From the NCBI GenBank assembly GCA_039821125.1, contig JBCBOR010000012.1, positions 1 through 64,000 on the forward strand: a DNA stretch of 64,000 bases. Direction: 5' to 3'. Below the pieces are notes generated by a model. The model did not search any database, had not been told where the DNA came from, and saw only the letters and a list, made by a program, of their open reading frames with translations. Below, piece after piece: positions 49,731 to 58,867 of this stretch (position 1 is its first letter; each line of letters begins with the position of its first letter). The stretch comes from Thermohalobaculum sp039821125. GTDB taxonomy: Bacteria > Pseudomonadota > Alphaproteobacteria > Rhodobacterales > Rhodobacteraceae. Both the position numbers and the translations under genes were made by a program.

Positions 49731-52298
49731 ATGATCCGTCTGGTCGCCGGACTTTTCGCGAATGCTGCCATCGCCACCATCTTTGGTGTTGGCGGTATCG
49801 CTGCGCTTGCGCACATCTACGGTGTCGGACTGCCGGGGCATGACGAACTGAAGAACTACCAGCCCAAGATGCTCAGCAGGGTCTATTCGGGCGAGGGGCG
49901 TGTCATCGCCGAGTTTGCGCGCGAGCGGCGGATCTTCGTCCCGATCGATGAGGTTCCCCAGGTCGTCGTTGATGCGTTCCTGTCCGCTGAGGACAAGAAC
50001 TTCTACTCGCACCCCGGCGTCGATGCGACCGGTATCGCCAAGGCGTTCTACCGGTTTGCGCAATCAAAGATCACCGGCTCACGCGGGCGTCTGACCGGCG
50101 CATCCACCATCACCCAGCAGGTGATGAAGAACTTTCTCGTGGGCGATGACCGCACGGTCGAGCGGAAGATCAAGGAAGCGATCCTTGCCGTGCGTGTCGA
50201 AGGGGCGCTGACCAAGGATCAGATCCTCGAGCTATATCTCAATGACATCGATATGGGCCAGCGCGCCCACGGGATCGTCGCGGCGGCGGAAAATTATTTT
50301 GGCAAGACGCTGGAAGAGTTGACGGTTGAAGAAGCTGCCTATCTCGCCGCGTTGCCGAAAGGCCCGAACAACTACCACCCGATTGAAGATTATGACGCGG
50401 CCGTAGCGCGCCGAAACTATGTGTTGCGGGAGATGAACCAGAACGGCCATCTCGATCGCGAAGGCTATCTGGAAGCCCGTGCCAAGCCGCTCGAGACTGT
50501 GCTCGGCACACGTGGGCCTGCGCTGGTCCAGCGAACAAAACCCACCTATTTCACCGAGGAAGTGCGCCGCCAGCTGATCCGTGAAGTCGGCACTGACATG
50601 CTCTATCGCGGCGGCCTCACGGTGCGCGCGACCATCGACAACGAGATGCAGGAGATCGCGGCCCGCGCCCTGCGCCGTGGTCTTGAAAAATACGACCGCA
50701 GCAAGGGCGTCTATGGCGGACCGATCACCAATTTCCCGGAAATCGCTCAGGGCGAGACCGGGATCTGGCGCGAGCTGCTGTCAAAGCTGGATGCTTCGCG
50801 GGATATCGCAGACTGGAGCCTCGGTGTTGTGCTGGATGTCGGCGACAGGACCGCGCTTGTCGGTGTCGAAGGCACGCAAGAAGCCGCTGAGGGCGCCAAC
50901 CCGGGCGAGATCCGTCTGACGGTTAATCGGGAGCGCCAGTGGATCCGCCGCACGCCACAGCGCCGCGGTCGTCCGAGAAACGCCAGTGATATCTGGGAGC
51001 GTGGCGACGTCGTTTTCGTGAAGCGTGAGAACGACGGCTGGTCGATGCGCCAGATCCCGAAAGTGCAGGGCGCCTTCATGGCGATGGACCCGCATACCGG
51101 ACGGGTGCTCGCCATCCAGGGCGGGTTCTCGCACGAGCAGTCGGTCTTCAACCGCGCAACACAGGCCAAGCGCCAGCCCGGATCAAGCTTCAAACCCTTC
51201 GTCTATGCGGCAGCGCTGGACGCAGGCTATACGCCGTCGACCATCGTGCTCGATGCGCCCATCGTCGTGAAGGCGGGCGGAAAGGCGTGGAAGCCGAAAA
51301 ACTCGAGCGGAAAGTTCTCAGGACCATTGCCGCTGCGCCGCGGGCTGGAACTGTCGCGTAATCTGATGACCGTTCGGATTGCTCAGGCTGTGGGCATGGA
51401 TCGGGTTGGCATGTATGCCGAGCGCTTCGGCGTCTACGACAACATGCCGGAACATCTCTCCTATGCCCTCGGTGCTGGTGAGACGACGCTCTACCAGATG
51501 GTTGCAGCCTACGGGATGTTCGCCAATGGCGGCAAACGTGTGCAGCCCACGCTGATTGACCGCATCCAGGACCGACACGGCCAGACCCTGTTCCGTCACG
51601 ATCCGCGTTTCTGCCAGGGTTGCGACTCTGACAGTTTCGGAGAGGACCGGGTGCCGGTTCTGTTTGATCAACGCCGTCAGATCATGGATCCGGTCACCGC
51701 CTACCAGCTCGTCAACATGATGGAAGGCGTCGTGAAACGTGGCACGGCCCGCAAGACGGTGGGTGGGTTGGGTTTTGCCGTTGCAGGCAAGACCGGCACG
51801 ACAAACGATGCCAAGGATGCATGGTTTGTCGGGTTCACAAAGAACCTGGTCGCAGGCTGTTTCATGGGCTTCGATCGTCCGACGCCAATGGGTCGCGGCG
51901 CTTATGGTGGAACGCTGTGCGGCCCGATTTTCAAGGAATTCATGCGCGAGGCGCAGGCCCTGCGCTCGCCAGGCAACTTCCGCGCCCCGCCGGAGGGCGG
52001 TGTCGTCACGATCAAGATCCACCGCGAGACGGGTGAACGCCTGCCCGATGATGCAGAAGGCCCACACGTGATCGTCGAGACCTTCCGTCTTGGAACCGAA
52101 CCCGAGATCCTCGTCGATGACACATTGGCACTGGTCGATGACGCCGTGCTTTTCGGTTCGCTTGGGGCAGATCTGCCGTTCATTCTCCCGGAAGGCGATG
52201 ACGTACCGCTTACTGCGACGGCCACGTCCAGCGGTTCGGGCGGCGGGGGTGGCTCTAGCCCATCGAATGTCGGCCTGGGGACCGGTGGGCTCTACTAA
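49731..52298 (+). CDS. mrcA: penicillin-binding protein 1A (bifunctional class A PBP)
   Basis: 855-residue peptidoglycan glycosyltransferase/transpeptidase. N-terminal membrane helix; GT51 domain with SAEDKNFYSHPGVD (catalytic Glu) and GASTITQQVMKN; an OB-like insert (about residues 330-460); transpeptidase domain with SSFKPF (catalytic Ser about 484), SRN (third motif) and KTGTT (about 687). The end is low-complexity Ser/Gly. It follows the amidase gene and precedes a secreted protein and prfB. This rne - amidase - PBP1A - prfB neighbourhood is conserved in alphaproteobacteria. Confidence 0.97.
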   Translation: MIRLVAGLFANAAIATIFGVGGIAALAHIYGVGLPGHDELKNYQPKMLSRVYSGEGRVIAEFARERRIFVPIDEVPQVVVDAFLSAEDKNFYSHPGVDATGIAKAFYRFAQSKITGSRGRLTGASTITQQVMKNFLVGDDRTVERKIKEAILAVRVEGALTKDQILELYLNDIDMGQRAHGIVAAAENYFGKTLEELTVEEAAYLAALPKGPNNYHPIEDYDAAVARRNYVLREMNQNGHLDREGYLEARAKPLETVLGTRGPALVQRTKPTYFTEEVRRQLIREVGTDMLYRGGLTVRATIDNEMQEIAARALRRGLEKYDRSKGVYGGPITNFPEIAQGETGIWRELLSKLDASRDIADWSLGVVLDVGDRTALVGVEGTQEAAEGANPGEIRLTVNRERQWIRRTPQRRGRPRNASDIWERGDVVFVKRENDGWSMRQIPKVQGAFMAMDPHTGRVLAIQGGFSHEQSVFNRATQAKRQPGSSFKPFVYAAALDAGYTPSTIVLDAPIVVKAGGKAWKPKNSSGKFSGPLPLRRGLELSRNLMTVRIAQAVGMDRVGMYAERFGVYDNMPEHLSYALGAGETTLYQMVAAYGMFANGGKRVQPTLIDRIQDRHGQTLFRHDPRFCQGCDSDSFGEDRVPVLFDQRRQIMDPVTAYQLVNMMEGVVKRGTARKTVGGLGFAVAGKTGTTNDAKDAWFVGFTKNLVAGCFMGFDRPTPMGRGAYGGTLCGPIFKEFMREAQALRSPGNFRAPPEGGVVTIKIHRETGERLPDDAEGPHVIVETFRLGTEPEILVDDTLALVDDAVLFGSLGADLPFILPEGDDVPLTATATSSGSGGGGGSSPSNVGLGTGGLY

Positions 52299-52499
52299 AC
52301 CTCTGAATTAAGAGACTTATGCTCTGGAAGCCCTGCCGCGAAGCAGTCTTCACCGCAGGGCAGATTTGCATGCATTGCGCGAGCAGTCAGGGCATTATGT
52401 ACTGATAACAGTATGCAACGAAACATGTCGTTGCCTTGTCTCAAACTGGGGCATCCCCAAATAGCGTCGCTCAAGATCGAACCATTGAATGGACAGATC

Positions 52500-53360
52500 A
52501 TGAGATCCACGCTGACAAAATCGTTCGCCGCTGCCGGCGCGCTGTTCGCAGCGACGATTCTGCCGGCAATGGCGGGACTCCAAGCGCCGGACACCGTCGA
52601 CAAGGGGGATCAGGTTGAAGTCGTTGTGCAAGGCGAGACCACTGGCACACGGTTGGAACTTTGGGGGCCGGTTACACAGGACAGCACAGGATCATTGCTG
52701 ATATCGCAGCCGCTGACCGCAGCGGCCACCACCCTTCCGGTGGACCAGCCGGCTGGGAGCTACGAACTGCGCCATATCTCGGCGGCAGGGGAAGTCCTTG
52801 CCCGCGAATCGATCGATGTCGCGGTAAACCCTGTCGCGTTCATAGCGCCGGACGCGGTTGATCCATCAGGGCAGATTCCTGTCACGTGGCATGGGCCGGG
52901 TCTGTCCGGTGACCGCATTCAGCTTGTAGACACCGCCACTGGCGCCGTGATTGCGGAGGAGCTTGCCATCGACGAGCAGGGAGAGATCACGCTACCAGCA
53001 CCGAACAGCGATGGCGCGTTAGAGATTGTGTACATCACCTCTGGCGGCGCTGTTCTGGGGACGCATCAGATCGCCGTTGGCGGCGGTACGGAATGGATCC
53101 GCAGTCCGTTGGTCGTCAGTCCCGGCGAACCGTTCCAGGTGGAGTGGATGGGTGCACTGCCCGGGAACGAAGCCGTCCGGATCGTGAAGGAAAACGGAGA
53201 CCCCGTGGACAATAGCGCAGCACTGGTCGAACGCATCGACGGCAAGGCCCTCTCGACCTTGATCGCGCCCGAGAAGACCGGCGACTATGTGATCGAGGTC
53301 TTCGATCTCGCATCAGGAACCGTGCGCAAGACTTTGCCGTTGGACGTCGATCCTTCCTGA
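52500..53360 (+). CDS. secreted protein of three Ig-like repeats, unknown function
   Basis: 286 residues from the ATG at 52500 (AGGACAG-type site). A signal peptide (MRSTLTKSFAAAGALFAATILPAMA) is followed by three similar units of about 85 residues, each starting like APD-x-VD-x-x-x-x-xPVTW and running through a short strand pattern: LQAPDTVDKGDQVEV, IAPDAVDPSGQIPVTWHGPG and SPLVVSPGEPFQVEWMG. The beta-sandwich (Ig-like) pattern suggests an envelope adhesion or binding role. Located between mrcA and prfB. Confidence 0.7.
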   Translation: MRSTLTKSFAAAGALFAATILPAMAGLQAPDTVDKGDQVEVVVQGETTGTRLELWGPVTQDSTGSLLISQPLTAAATTLPVDQPAGSYELRHISAAGEVLARESIDVAVNPVAFIAPDAVDPSGQIPVTWHGPGLSGDRIQLVDTATGAVIAEELAIDEQGEITLPAPNSDGALEIVYITSGGAVLGTHQIAVGGGTEWIRSPLVVSPGEPFQVEWMGALPGNEAVRIVKENGDPVDNSAALVERIDGKALSTLIAPEKTGDYVIEVFDLASGTVRKTLPLDVDPS

Positions 53361-53459
53361 TCCCTCGTGATCGTGCTGGGCGCGCCGGATCACCGGCGTG
53401 CCCTTTACCCGGTCTGACGCAGCGGCTATGCAAGCGGCAAAGCGAGACTAGGACCCCCG

Positions 53460-54587
53460 ATGAAAGCCGAAACTGAAACACTCGTCGCTGAGATCGAGAA
53501 ATCGCTCGAACTTCTGCGCCAGCGTCTTGGCTGGGAAACCGCCGAGCACCGGCTGGAAGAGCTGAACGCGCGCGCCGAGGATCCCGAACTCTGGAACGAC
53601 CCGGCGCATGCCCAGAAGATCATGCGTGATCGTCAGAAACTGGCGGACGGGATCGATGGTTACAAAGCGTTGGCGCAAGGCCTGACCGACAATGTGGACC
53701 TGATCGAACTCGGTGAGGCAGAAGACGATACCGAAGTTGTCGCCGAGGCCGAGGACGCACTCGCCGAGATCAAGACCAAGGCCGCCGAGAAGGAAATCGA
53801 GGCGCTGCTCTCCGGCGAGACCGATGGGAACGACGCGTTCATCGAAATCCACTCCGGCGCTGGCGGCACCGAAAGCTGCGACTGGGCCTCGATGCTGGCG
53901 CGGATGTATGTCCGTTGGGCCGAGAGCCGCGGCTTCAAGGTAGAGTTGCAATCGGAAAGCCCGGGCGAAGAAGCCGGGATCAAATCCGCGACCTACCAGA
54001 TCAAGGGCGACAGCGTGTTTGGCTGGCTGAAGACGGAGTCAGGTGTGCACCGGTTGGTCCGGATCAGCCCCTTCGACAGCCAGGCGCGGCGGCACACATC
54101 GTTCTCGTCGGTCTGGGTCTATCCCGTGATCGATGACACGATCGAGATCGACATCCAGCCCAACGATATCCGGGTTGATACCTATCGGTCCTCTGGGGCA
54201 GGTGGGCAGCACGTGAACACCACCGACTCGGCGGTTCGGATCACTCATATCCCGACCGGGATTGTCGTGACCTCTTCCGAGAAATCCCAGCACCAGAACC
54301 GCGATATTGCGATGAAGGCGCTGCGCGCGCGGCTCTACGATATCGAGATGAAGAAAAAGACCCAGGCAATCCAGGACGCGCACGATGCAAAGTCCGATAT
54401 CGGCTGGGGCCACCAGATCCGCTCCTACGTTCTGCAACCCTATCAGATGGTTAAGGATCTGCGTACCAAGGTCGAGACGTCGGACAGTCAGGGTGTGCTG
54501 GATGGCAAACTCGATCCTTTCATGGCGGCGGCGCTGGCGCAGGATGTTGTCGGCAAAGCCCCCGGCGAGATTGACGACGACGTCTAG
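53460..54587 (+). CDS. prfB: peptide chain release factor 2
   Basis: 375 residues, in one frame from ATG at 53460; the programmed +1 frameshift of the enterobacterial gene is not needed here. The SPF anticodon-like motif (RISPFDSQ, about residue 205) recognises UGA/UAA, and the GGQ motif (GAGGQHVN, about 249) catalyses peptide release. Located after the secreted repeat protein. Confidence 0.97.
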   Translation: MKAETETLVAEIEKSLELLRQRLGWETAEHRLEELNARAEDPELWNDPAHAQKIMRDRQKLADGIDGYKALAQGLTDNVDLIELGEAEDDTEVVAEAEDALAEIKTKAAEKEIEALLSGETDGNDAFIEIHSGAGGTESCDWASMLARMYVRWAESRGFKVELQSESPGEEAGIKSATYQIKGDSVFGWLKTESGVHRLVRISPFDSQARRHTSFSSVWVYPVIDDTIEIDIQPNDIRVDTYRSSGAGGQHVNTTDSAVRITHIPTGIVVTSSEKSQHQNRDIAMKALRARLYDIEMKKKTQAIQDAHDAKSDIGWGHQIRSYVLQPYQMVKDLRTKVETSDSQGVLDGKLDPFMAAALAQDVVGKAPGEIDDDV

Positions 54588-54707
54588 ACCGGTCCTCGCG
54601 CCCAAGCGATCTTGAGGATTTGTGAACGCGCTGCCAGGCGATGTCCGCCGGTCTCGTGCACATGTCTCGTTCATCAATCACACATGTGGGCTGAACAGGA
54701 GACAGAG

Positions 54708-54995
54708 ATGCACCGACTTCTGATCGTGACGCTGGCGGCAGCCATCGCAGTCACCGCTGCAAGCGAAGCTGATGCCGGCAAGCGCAAAGGCCGTGGCGGC
54801 GAGACGACCGCCGAGGATCAGTTCAAGACCGTGCAGGCCGAGTGGAAACGGGCCCGGTCGCTGGGCGGATATCCCGATCCGTACTCGGCGGTGGTTGGTC
54901 TTTTGAACGGTACCCTGCCCGAAGGTGCGATCCAGCAGGGCCTGAACGATCCCCAGGCGCCGGAAGTGCAGAACCCGGATCAGTTCTTCCGATAA
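54708..54995 (+). CDS. small secreted protein of unknown function
   Basis: 95 residues from the ATG at 54708, with AGGAGA upstream. A signal peptide (MHRLLIVTLAAAIAVTAASEADA) precedes a short charged mature part (KRKGRGGETTAEDQF...) ending QNPDQFFR. Between prfB and ligA. No family recognised. Confidence 0.72.
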   Translation: MHRLLIVTLAAAIAVTAASEADAGKRKGRGGETTAEDQFKTVQAEWKRARSLGGYPDPYSAVVGLLNGTLPEGAIQQGLNDPQAPEVQNPDQFFR

Positions 54996-55072
54996 GACCC
55001 CGGCGGGTGGCAACGCCCGCCGCGCACCAACGCCCGGCACGGACTGAAATCGGTTGACGCGCGGCGCGTTCC

Positions 55073-57214
55073 ATGGCGACGTGCGCCGCGATGGCACCGA
55101 AGGACTCAGATCCGGCGACCATGACGCCTGCGCAAGCGAAGGCCGAGATCGGCCTTCTCTCGGCCAGCTTGCGCCGGGCGAACACGGCCTATCATACCGA
55201 TGACGCGCCGGAGATTTCCGACGCTGAATACGATGCGATGAAGGCACGCCTGATCGCGCTGGAGAGCGCCTTCCCAGACCTCGCCGCCGCCGACAGCCCG
55301 ACGCAGGTTGTGGGTGCTGCCCCGGCAGACGGCTTTGCCAAGGTGCAGCACCGGGTTTCGATGCTGTCGCTCTCGAATGCGTTCACCGACGAGGATGTCA
55401 CGGATTTTGTCGATCGATTGCGCCGGTTTCTCAGCCTCGACGCGTATGCGCCCCTTGCGCTGACCGCCGAGCCGAAGATCGACGGCGTGTCGTTGGCTCT
55501 GCGCTACGAGGCTGGCAGGCTGGTTGAGGCCGCGACCCGCGGCGATGGGGCTATCGGGGAGAACGTCACCGCCAATGCTCGCACGATCACGGACGTTCCG
55601 GAACGACTGACCGGCGATGTCCCGGAGGTGTTCGAGGTTCGCGGCGAGGTCTACATGACCAATGCGGACTTTCAGGCGATGAACGATGACCAGATCGCCC
55701 GGGGCGAGAAGGTCTATGCCAATCCGCGCAACTTCGCGGCAGGCTCGCTGCGCCAGCTCGATCCCGCAGTTACGGCCTCGCGCCCATTGCGGTTCTTTGC
55801 CTATGCGTGGGGCGACACCAGTGCGCTGCCGGGAGAGACGCAGTCAGATGTGGTCGCTGCGTTCGCGGCGTGGGGGCTGCAGACCAATCCCCTGATGAAG
55901 CGGTGCGAGGATGTCGCGGCACTGCTTGCGCACTACCGTGAGATCGAAGCGCAACGCGCGACGCTGGGCTATGATATTGACGGCGTTGTCTACAAGGTCG
56001 ATCGGCTCGACTATCAGGCGCGGCTTGGCTTCCGATCAAACAATCCCCGCTGGGCGATTGCGCACAAGTTCCCGGCCCAGATTGCCTCGACGATTCTCGA
56101 GGGGATCGACATTCAGGTCGGGCGCACCGGCGCGTTGTCTCCGGTTGCACGGCTGAAACCCGTCACGGTCGGCGGTGTGGTCGTCTCGAACGCGACGCTG
56201 CACAACGAGGATTACATCGAAGGCGTCGATGCCAACGGCGCGCCGATCCGCGAAGGCGGGCGCCTGCGGGTTGGCGATACGGTCAAGATCTATCGCGCGG
56301 GCGATGTGATCCCGAAGGTGACGGAGATTGACACAAGCCAGCCGCGAGGAACCGTGGACTTTGTCTTCCCGGTGAGCTGTCCTGTGTGCAATGCGGATGC
56401 CCCGCGCGAGCCGGGTGAGGCAGTGCGCCGATGCACCAATGGGCTGGCCTGTCCGGCGCAAGCGGTCGAGCGACTGAAACATTTCGTCTCACGTGCTGCG
56501 CTGGATATCGACGGGCTCGGCACCAAGCAGATCGAGGCGTTTCATGCCGAAGATCTGATTGCAGAACCGGCGGATATCTTCACGCTCAGCCAGCATCGCC
56601 CGGCGCTGGAACGCACGGACGACAAGGGCCGGGTGACCAACCAGAAATCCATCGACAACCTGATGACCGCGATCGAGGACCGCCGCGCCCCGGATCTGGC
56701 GCGGTTCATCTTTGCCCTCGGTATCCGGCATGTGGGGGAGACGACGGCGCGGTTGTTCGCGCGGCAATACCTCTCATGGGCTGCGTTTTCCGAGGCGATG
56801 ACAAAGGCGGGGCAGGACGAGGCAGCCCGCGCGCAGGTCATCGACATCGATGGGGTCGGCGAGGTGATGGCCGATGCCGTCATCGCGTTTTTCGCCGATG
56901 AGCGGAGCCACGCTGCGCTTTCGCGGTTGCTGGATCATGTCTCGCCGAAAGATGCCGAAGCCCCGAAGACCGAAGGCAGCCCGGTTGCTGGTAAGACGGT
57001 CGTTTTCACTGGAACACTGGAACAAATGAGCCGGGCTGAGGCCAAGGCGCGCGCGGAAGCATTGGGCGCGAAGGTCTCGGGCTCGGTTTCAGCCAAAACT
57101 GATCTGGTGGTTGCCGGTCCGGGTGCCGGATCGAAGCTGAAGAAAGCCGAGGAGTTGGGAGTCGAAACCCTGACGGAAGAAGCCTGGCTCGACCTGATCG
57201 CGGCCGCGACGTGA
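55073..57214 (+). CDS. ligA: NAD-dependent DNA ligase
   Basis: Seals nicks in replication and repair. 713 residues: Ia domain, adenylation domain with KIDG (AEPKIDGVSLAL, about residue 134), OB fold, four-Cys zinc finger (CPVCNADAPREPGEAVRRC...CPAQ), HhH repeats and a C-terminal BRCT domain (GKTVVFTGTLEQMSRAEAKA). The start codon may be ATG at 55073, 55091 or 55121; family length fits any. Followed by the CYTH-CHAD gene. Confidence 0.97.
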   Translation: MATCAAMAPKDSDPATMTPAQAKAEIGLLSASLRRANTAYHTDDAPEISDAEYDAMKARLIALESAFPDLAAADSPTQVVGAAPADGFAKVQHRVSMLSLSNAFTDEDVTDFVDRLRRFLSLDAYAPLALTAEPKIDGVSLALRYEAGRLVEAATRGDGAIGENVTANARTITDVPERLTGDVPEVFEVRGEVYMTNADFQAMNDDQIARGEKVYANPRNFAAGSLRQLDPAVTASRPLRFFAYAWGDTSALPGETQSDVVAAFAAWGLQTNPLMKRCEDVAALLAHYREIEAQRATLGYDIDGVVYKVDRLDYQARLGFRSNNPRWAIAHKFPAQIASTILEGIDIQVGRTGALSPVARLKPVTVGGVVVSNATLHNEDYIEGVDANGAPIREGGRLRVGDTVKIYRAGDVIPKVTEIDTSQPRGTVDFVFPVSCPVCNADAPREPGEAVRRCTNGLACPAQAVERLKHFVSRAALDIDGLGTKQIEAFHAEDLIAEPADIFTLSQHRPALERTDDKGRVTNQKSIDNLMTAIEDRRAPDLARFIFALGIRHVGETTARLFARQYLSWAAFSEAMTKAGQDEAARAQVIDIDGVGEVMADAVIAFFADERSHAALSRLLDHVSPKDAEAPKTEGSPVAGKTVVFTGTLEQMSRAEAKARAEALGAKVSGSVSAKTDLVVAGPGAGSKLKKAEELGVETLTEEAWLDLIAAAT

Positions 57215-57256
57215 CGTCAGTATTGCTTCGTCACGAAAACGATTTATCAGCGTCAC

Positions 57257-58798
57257 ATGCTTGAAATCGAGTTGAAAATCGCGCTGGACAAGGCGCAACT
57301 GGCGGCATTGAAGACCTCGCAGACCGTGGCCGCATTGGCCGATGGTGCGCCGGTGACCCGGACGCTCCACAATGTCTACTACGACACGCCGGACGGAGCA
57401 CTGCGACGGGCCGGTATCTCTTTGCGGCTGCGGCGCGAGGATCGACGCTGGACCCAGACGTTGAAACGGAAGACCGGTCCGATGCAGGCCGGTCTCTCAA
57501 CGCCGGAGGAAGATGAGTGCGCCGTTCGCGGGCAGAACCTGGCGCTCCATCTGATTCAGGATGACGATCTGCGCGAGGAGGTGATCGGGCTTGCGCGCGA
57601 TGGGCTTCGACCGGTGGTCATCACCCATTTCCGGCGCTGGCGGCGAAATCTCCGCACCGGGACCGGGGCTTTTATGGAACTCGCTTTGGATGAAGGCGAG
57701 GTGTCGGCAGGAGAGCACAAACTTCCGATTCTCGAGGCGGAGCTTGAGCTGAAATCCGGGAGCCCGGGGGATCTCTATGCGATCGCCGAGCGGATTTTCA
57801 CCATCGCGCCGCTCCGCTTTGCCACCACATCGAAATCCGAGCGCATCGCCCGCCTGATCGAGTGTCCCGATGGCCCGGCACTGCGCAAGGCGCGCCCCGT
57901 CACCTTGCAAGTGAAAATGACTGCCGAGCAGGCGGCGCATACGATCCTCTCGGAGGGTTTGGCGCATGCCTCGCCCAATCTGGCATTGCTGCTGGAGAGC
58001 GAGGATATCGGTGGGCCACATCAGTTGCGAGTTGCGCTCCGGCGGATGCGCAGCGCCTTTTCAGCGTTTCGCAGCATTCTCGGGCGCTCGACGCTCTCGG
58101 ACCTCGCGGCCACAGCACAGTGGATCGGGGCGGAAGCCGGGCGGCTTCGGGATCTCGACGTCTTGGCGGAGGAGATTGTCCGGCCTTTCGCCGATGCCAC
58201 GCCGGAGGAGACTGGCTTCACCGTGCTCTCAGAAGCGGTCGCCGAGCGGCGTCTGGCCATCCGCAAAGATGTGCGCACCGCATTGTCCCGTCCTGAGGTG
58301 ACGGCCTTTGGCCTGCAACTCGGCCGGTATCTCGCAGCGCGCGGCTGGCTTGATCCCGCCGATCACGGACAGACCGTCAGGCTGGCGCAACCGGTGGGGC
58401 GCGTCGCGGCCAAGGTCCTGACCAAGCGCTGGAAGGCGGTCGCGGCCTATGGCGACCGGATCGAGACTCTGAGCATCGATGAACGCCACGAGATGCGTAA
58501 AGAATTGAAAAAGCTGCGCTATCTTGTCGATGCGTTCAAATCGCTTTACCCGGAGGACCGGGTGGCCGCGTTCATGCGCGCAGTCAAACGTTTGCAAACG
58601 GCGTTCGGGGCGCTGAATGACGCGGCCATGGCAGAGGCACTGTTGATGGCGCCAGACGCGCCGGGCGCCGGCGATCCTGCCGCGCAACGAGCCGCAGGCC
58701 TGATGATCGGTCAGCTTATGGCTCGCTCGGATCACCTCTGGCCACAAGCGCAGACAGATTGGCGGGACCTCGCAGCCCTCGGTCCGTTCTGGCGGTAG
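57257..58798 (+). CDS. CYTH-CHAD domain protein (inorganic triphosphatase-like)
   Basis: 513 residues. The N-terminal CYTH domain has the EIELK (ExExK) signature at residues 3-7 and acidic strands; members hydrolyse tripolyphosphate. The C-terminal CHAD domain (from about 225) has conserved His residues and the KELKKLRYLVDAFK helix; CHAD domains bind polyphosphate. The combination is common. It starts 42 bases after ligA and precedes recG by 69. Confidence 0.92.
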   Translation: MLEIELKIALDKAQLAALKTSQTVAALADGAPVTRTLHNVYYDTPDGALRRAGISLRLRREDRRWTQTLKRKTGPMQAGLSTPEEDECAVRGQNLALHLIQDDDLREEVIGLARDGLRPVVITHFRRWRRNLRTGTGAFMELALDEGEVSAGEHKLPILEAELELKSGSPGDLYAIAERIFTIAPLRFATTSKSERIARLIECPDGPALRKARPVTLQVKMTAEQAAHTILSEGLAHASPNLALLLESEDIGGPHQLRVALRRMRSAFSAFRSILGRSTLSDLAATAQWIGAEAGRLRDLDVLAEEIVRPFADATPEETGFTVLSEAVAERRLAIRKDVRTALSRPEVTAFGLQLGRYLAARGWLDPADHGQTVRLAQPVGRVAAKVLTKRWKAVAAYGDRIETLSIDERHEMRKELKKLRYLVDAFKSLYPEDRVAAFMRAVKRLQTAFGALNDAAMAEALLMAPDAPGAGDPAAQRAAGLMIGQLMARSDHLWPQAQTDWRDLAALGPFWR

Positions 58799-58867
58799 CG
58801 CCGCAGAAAAACACCTCGCCACACAGCGCGGCTTGGTCCTGGGACAGAATTAACGCAAGACTCTGCC

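Noticed and set aside
53460..53540. Programmed frameshift site in prfB
   Set aside because: The gene is in one frame from ATG to stop, with no internal UGA near codon 26.
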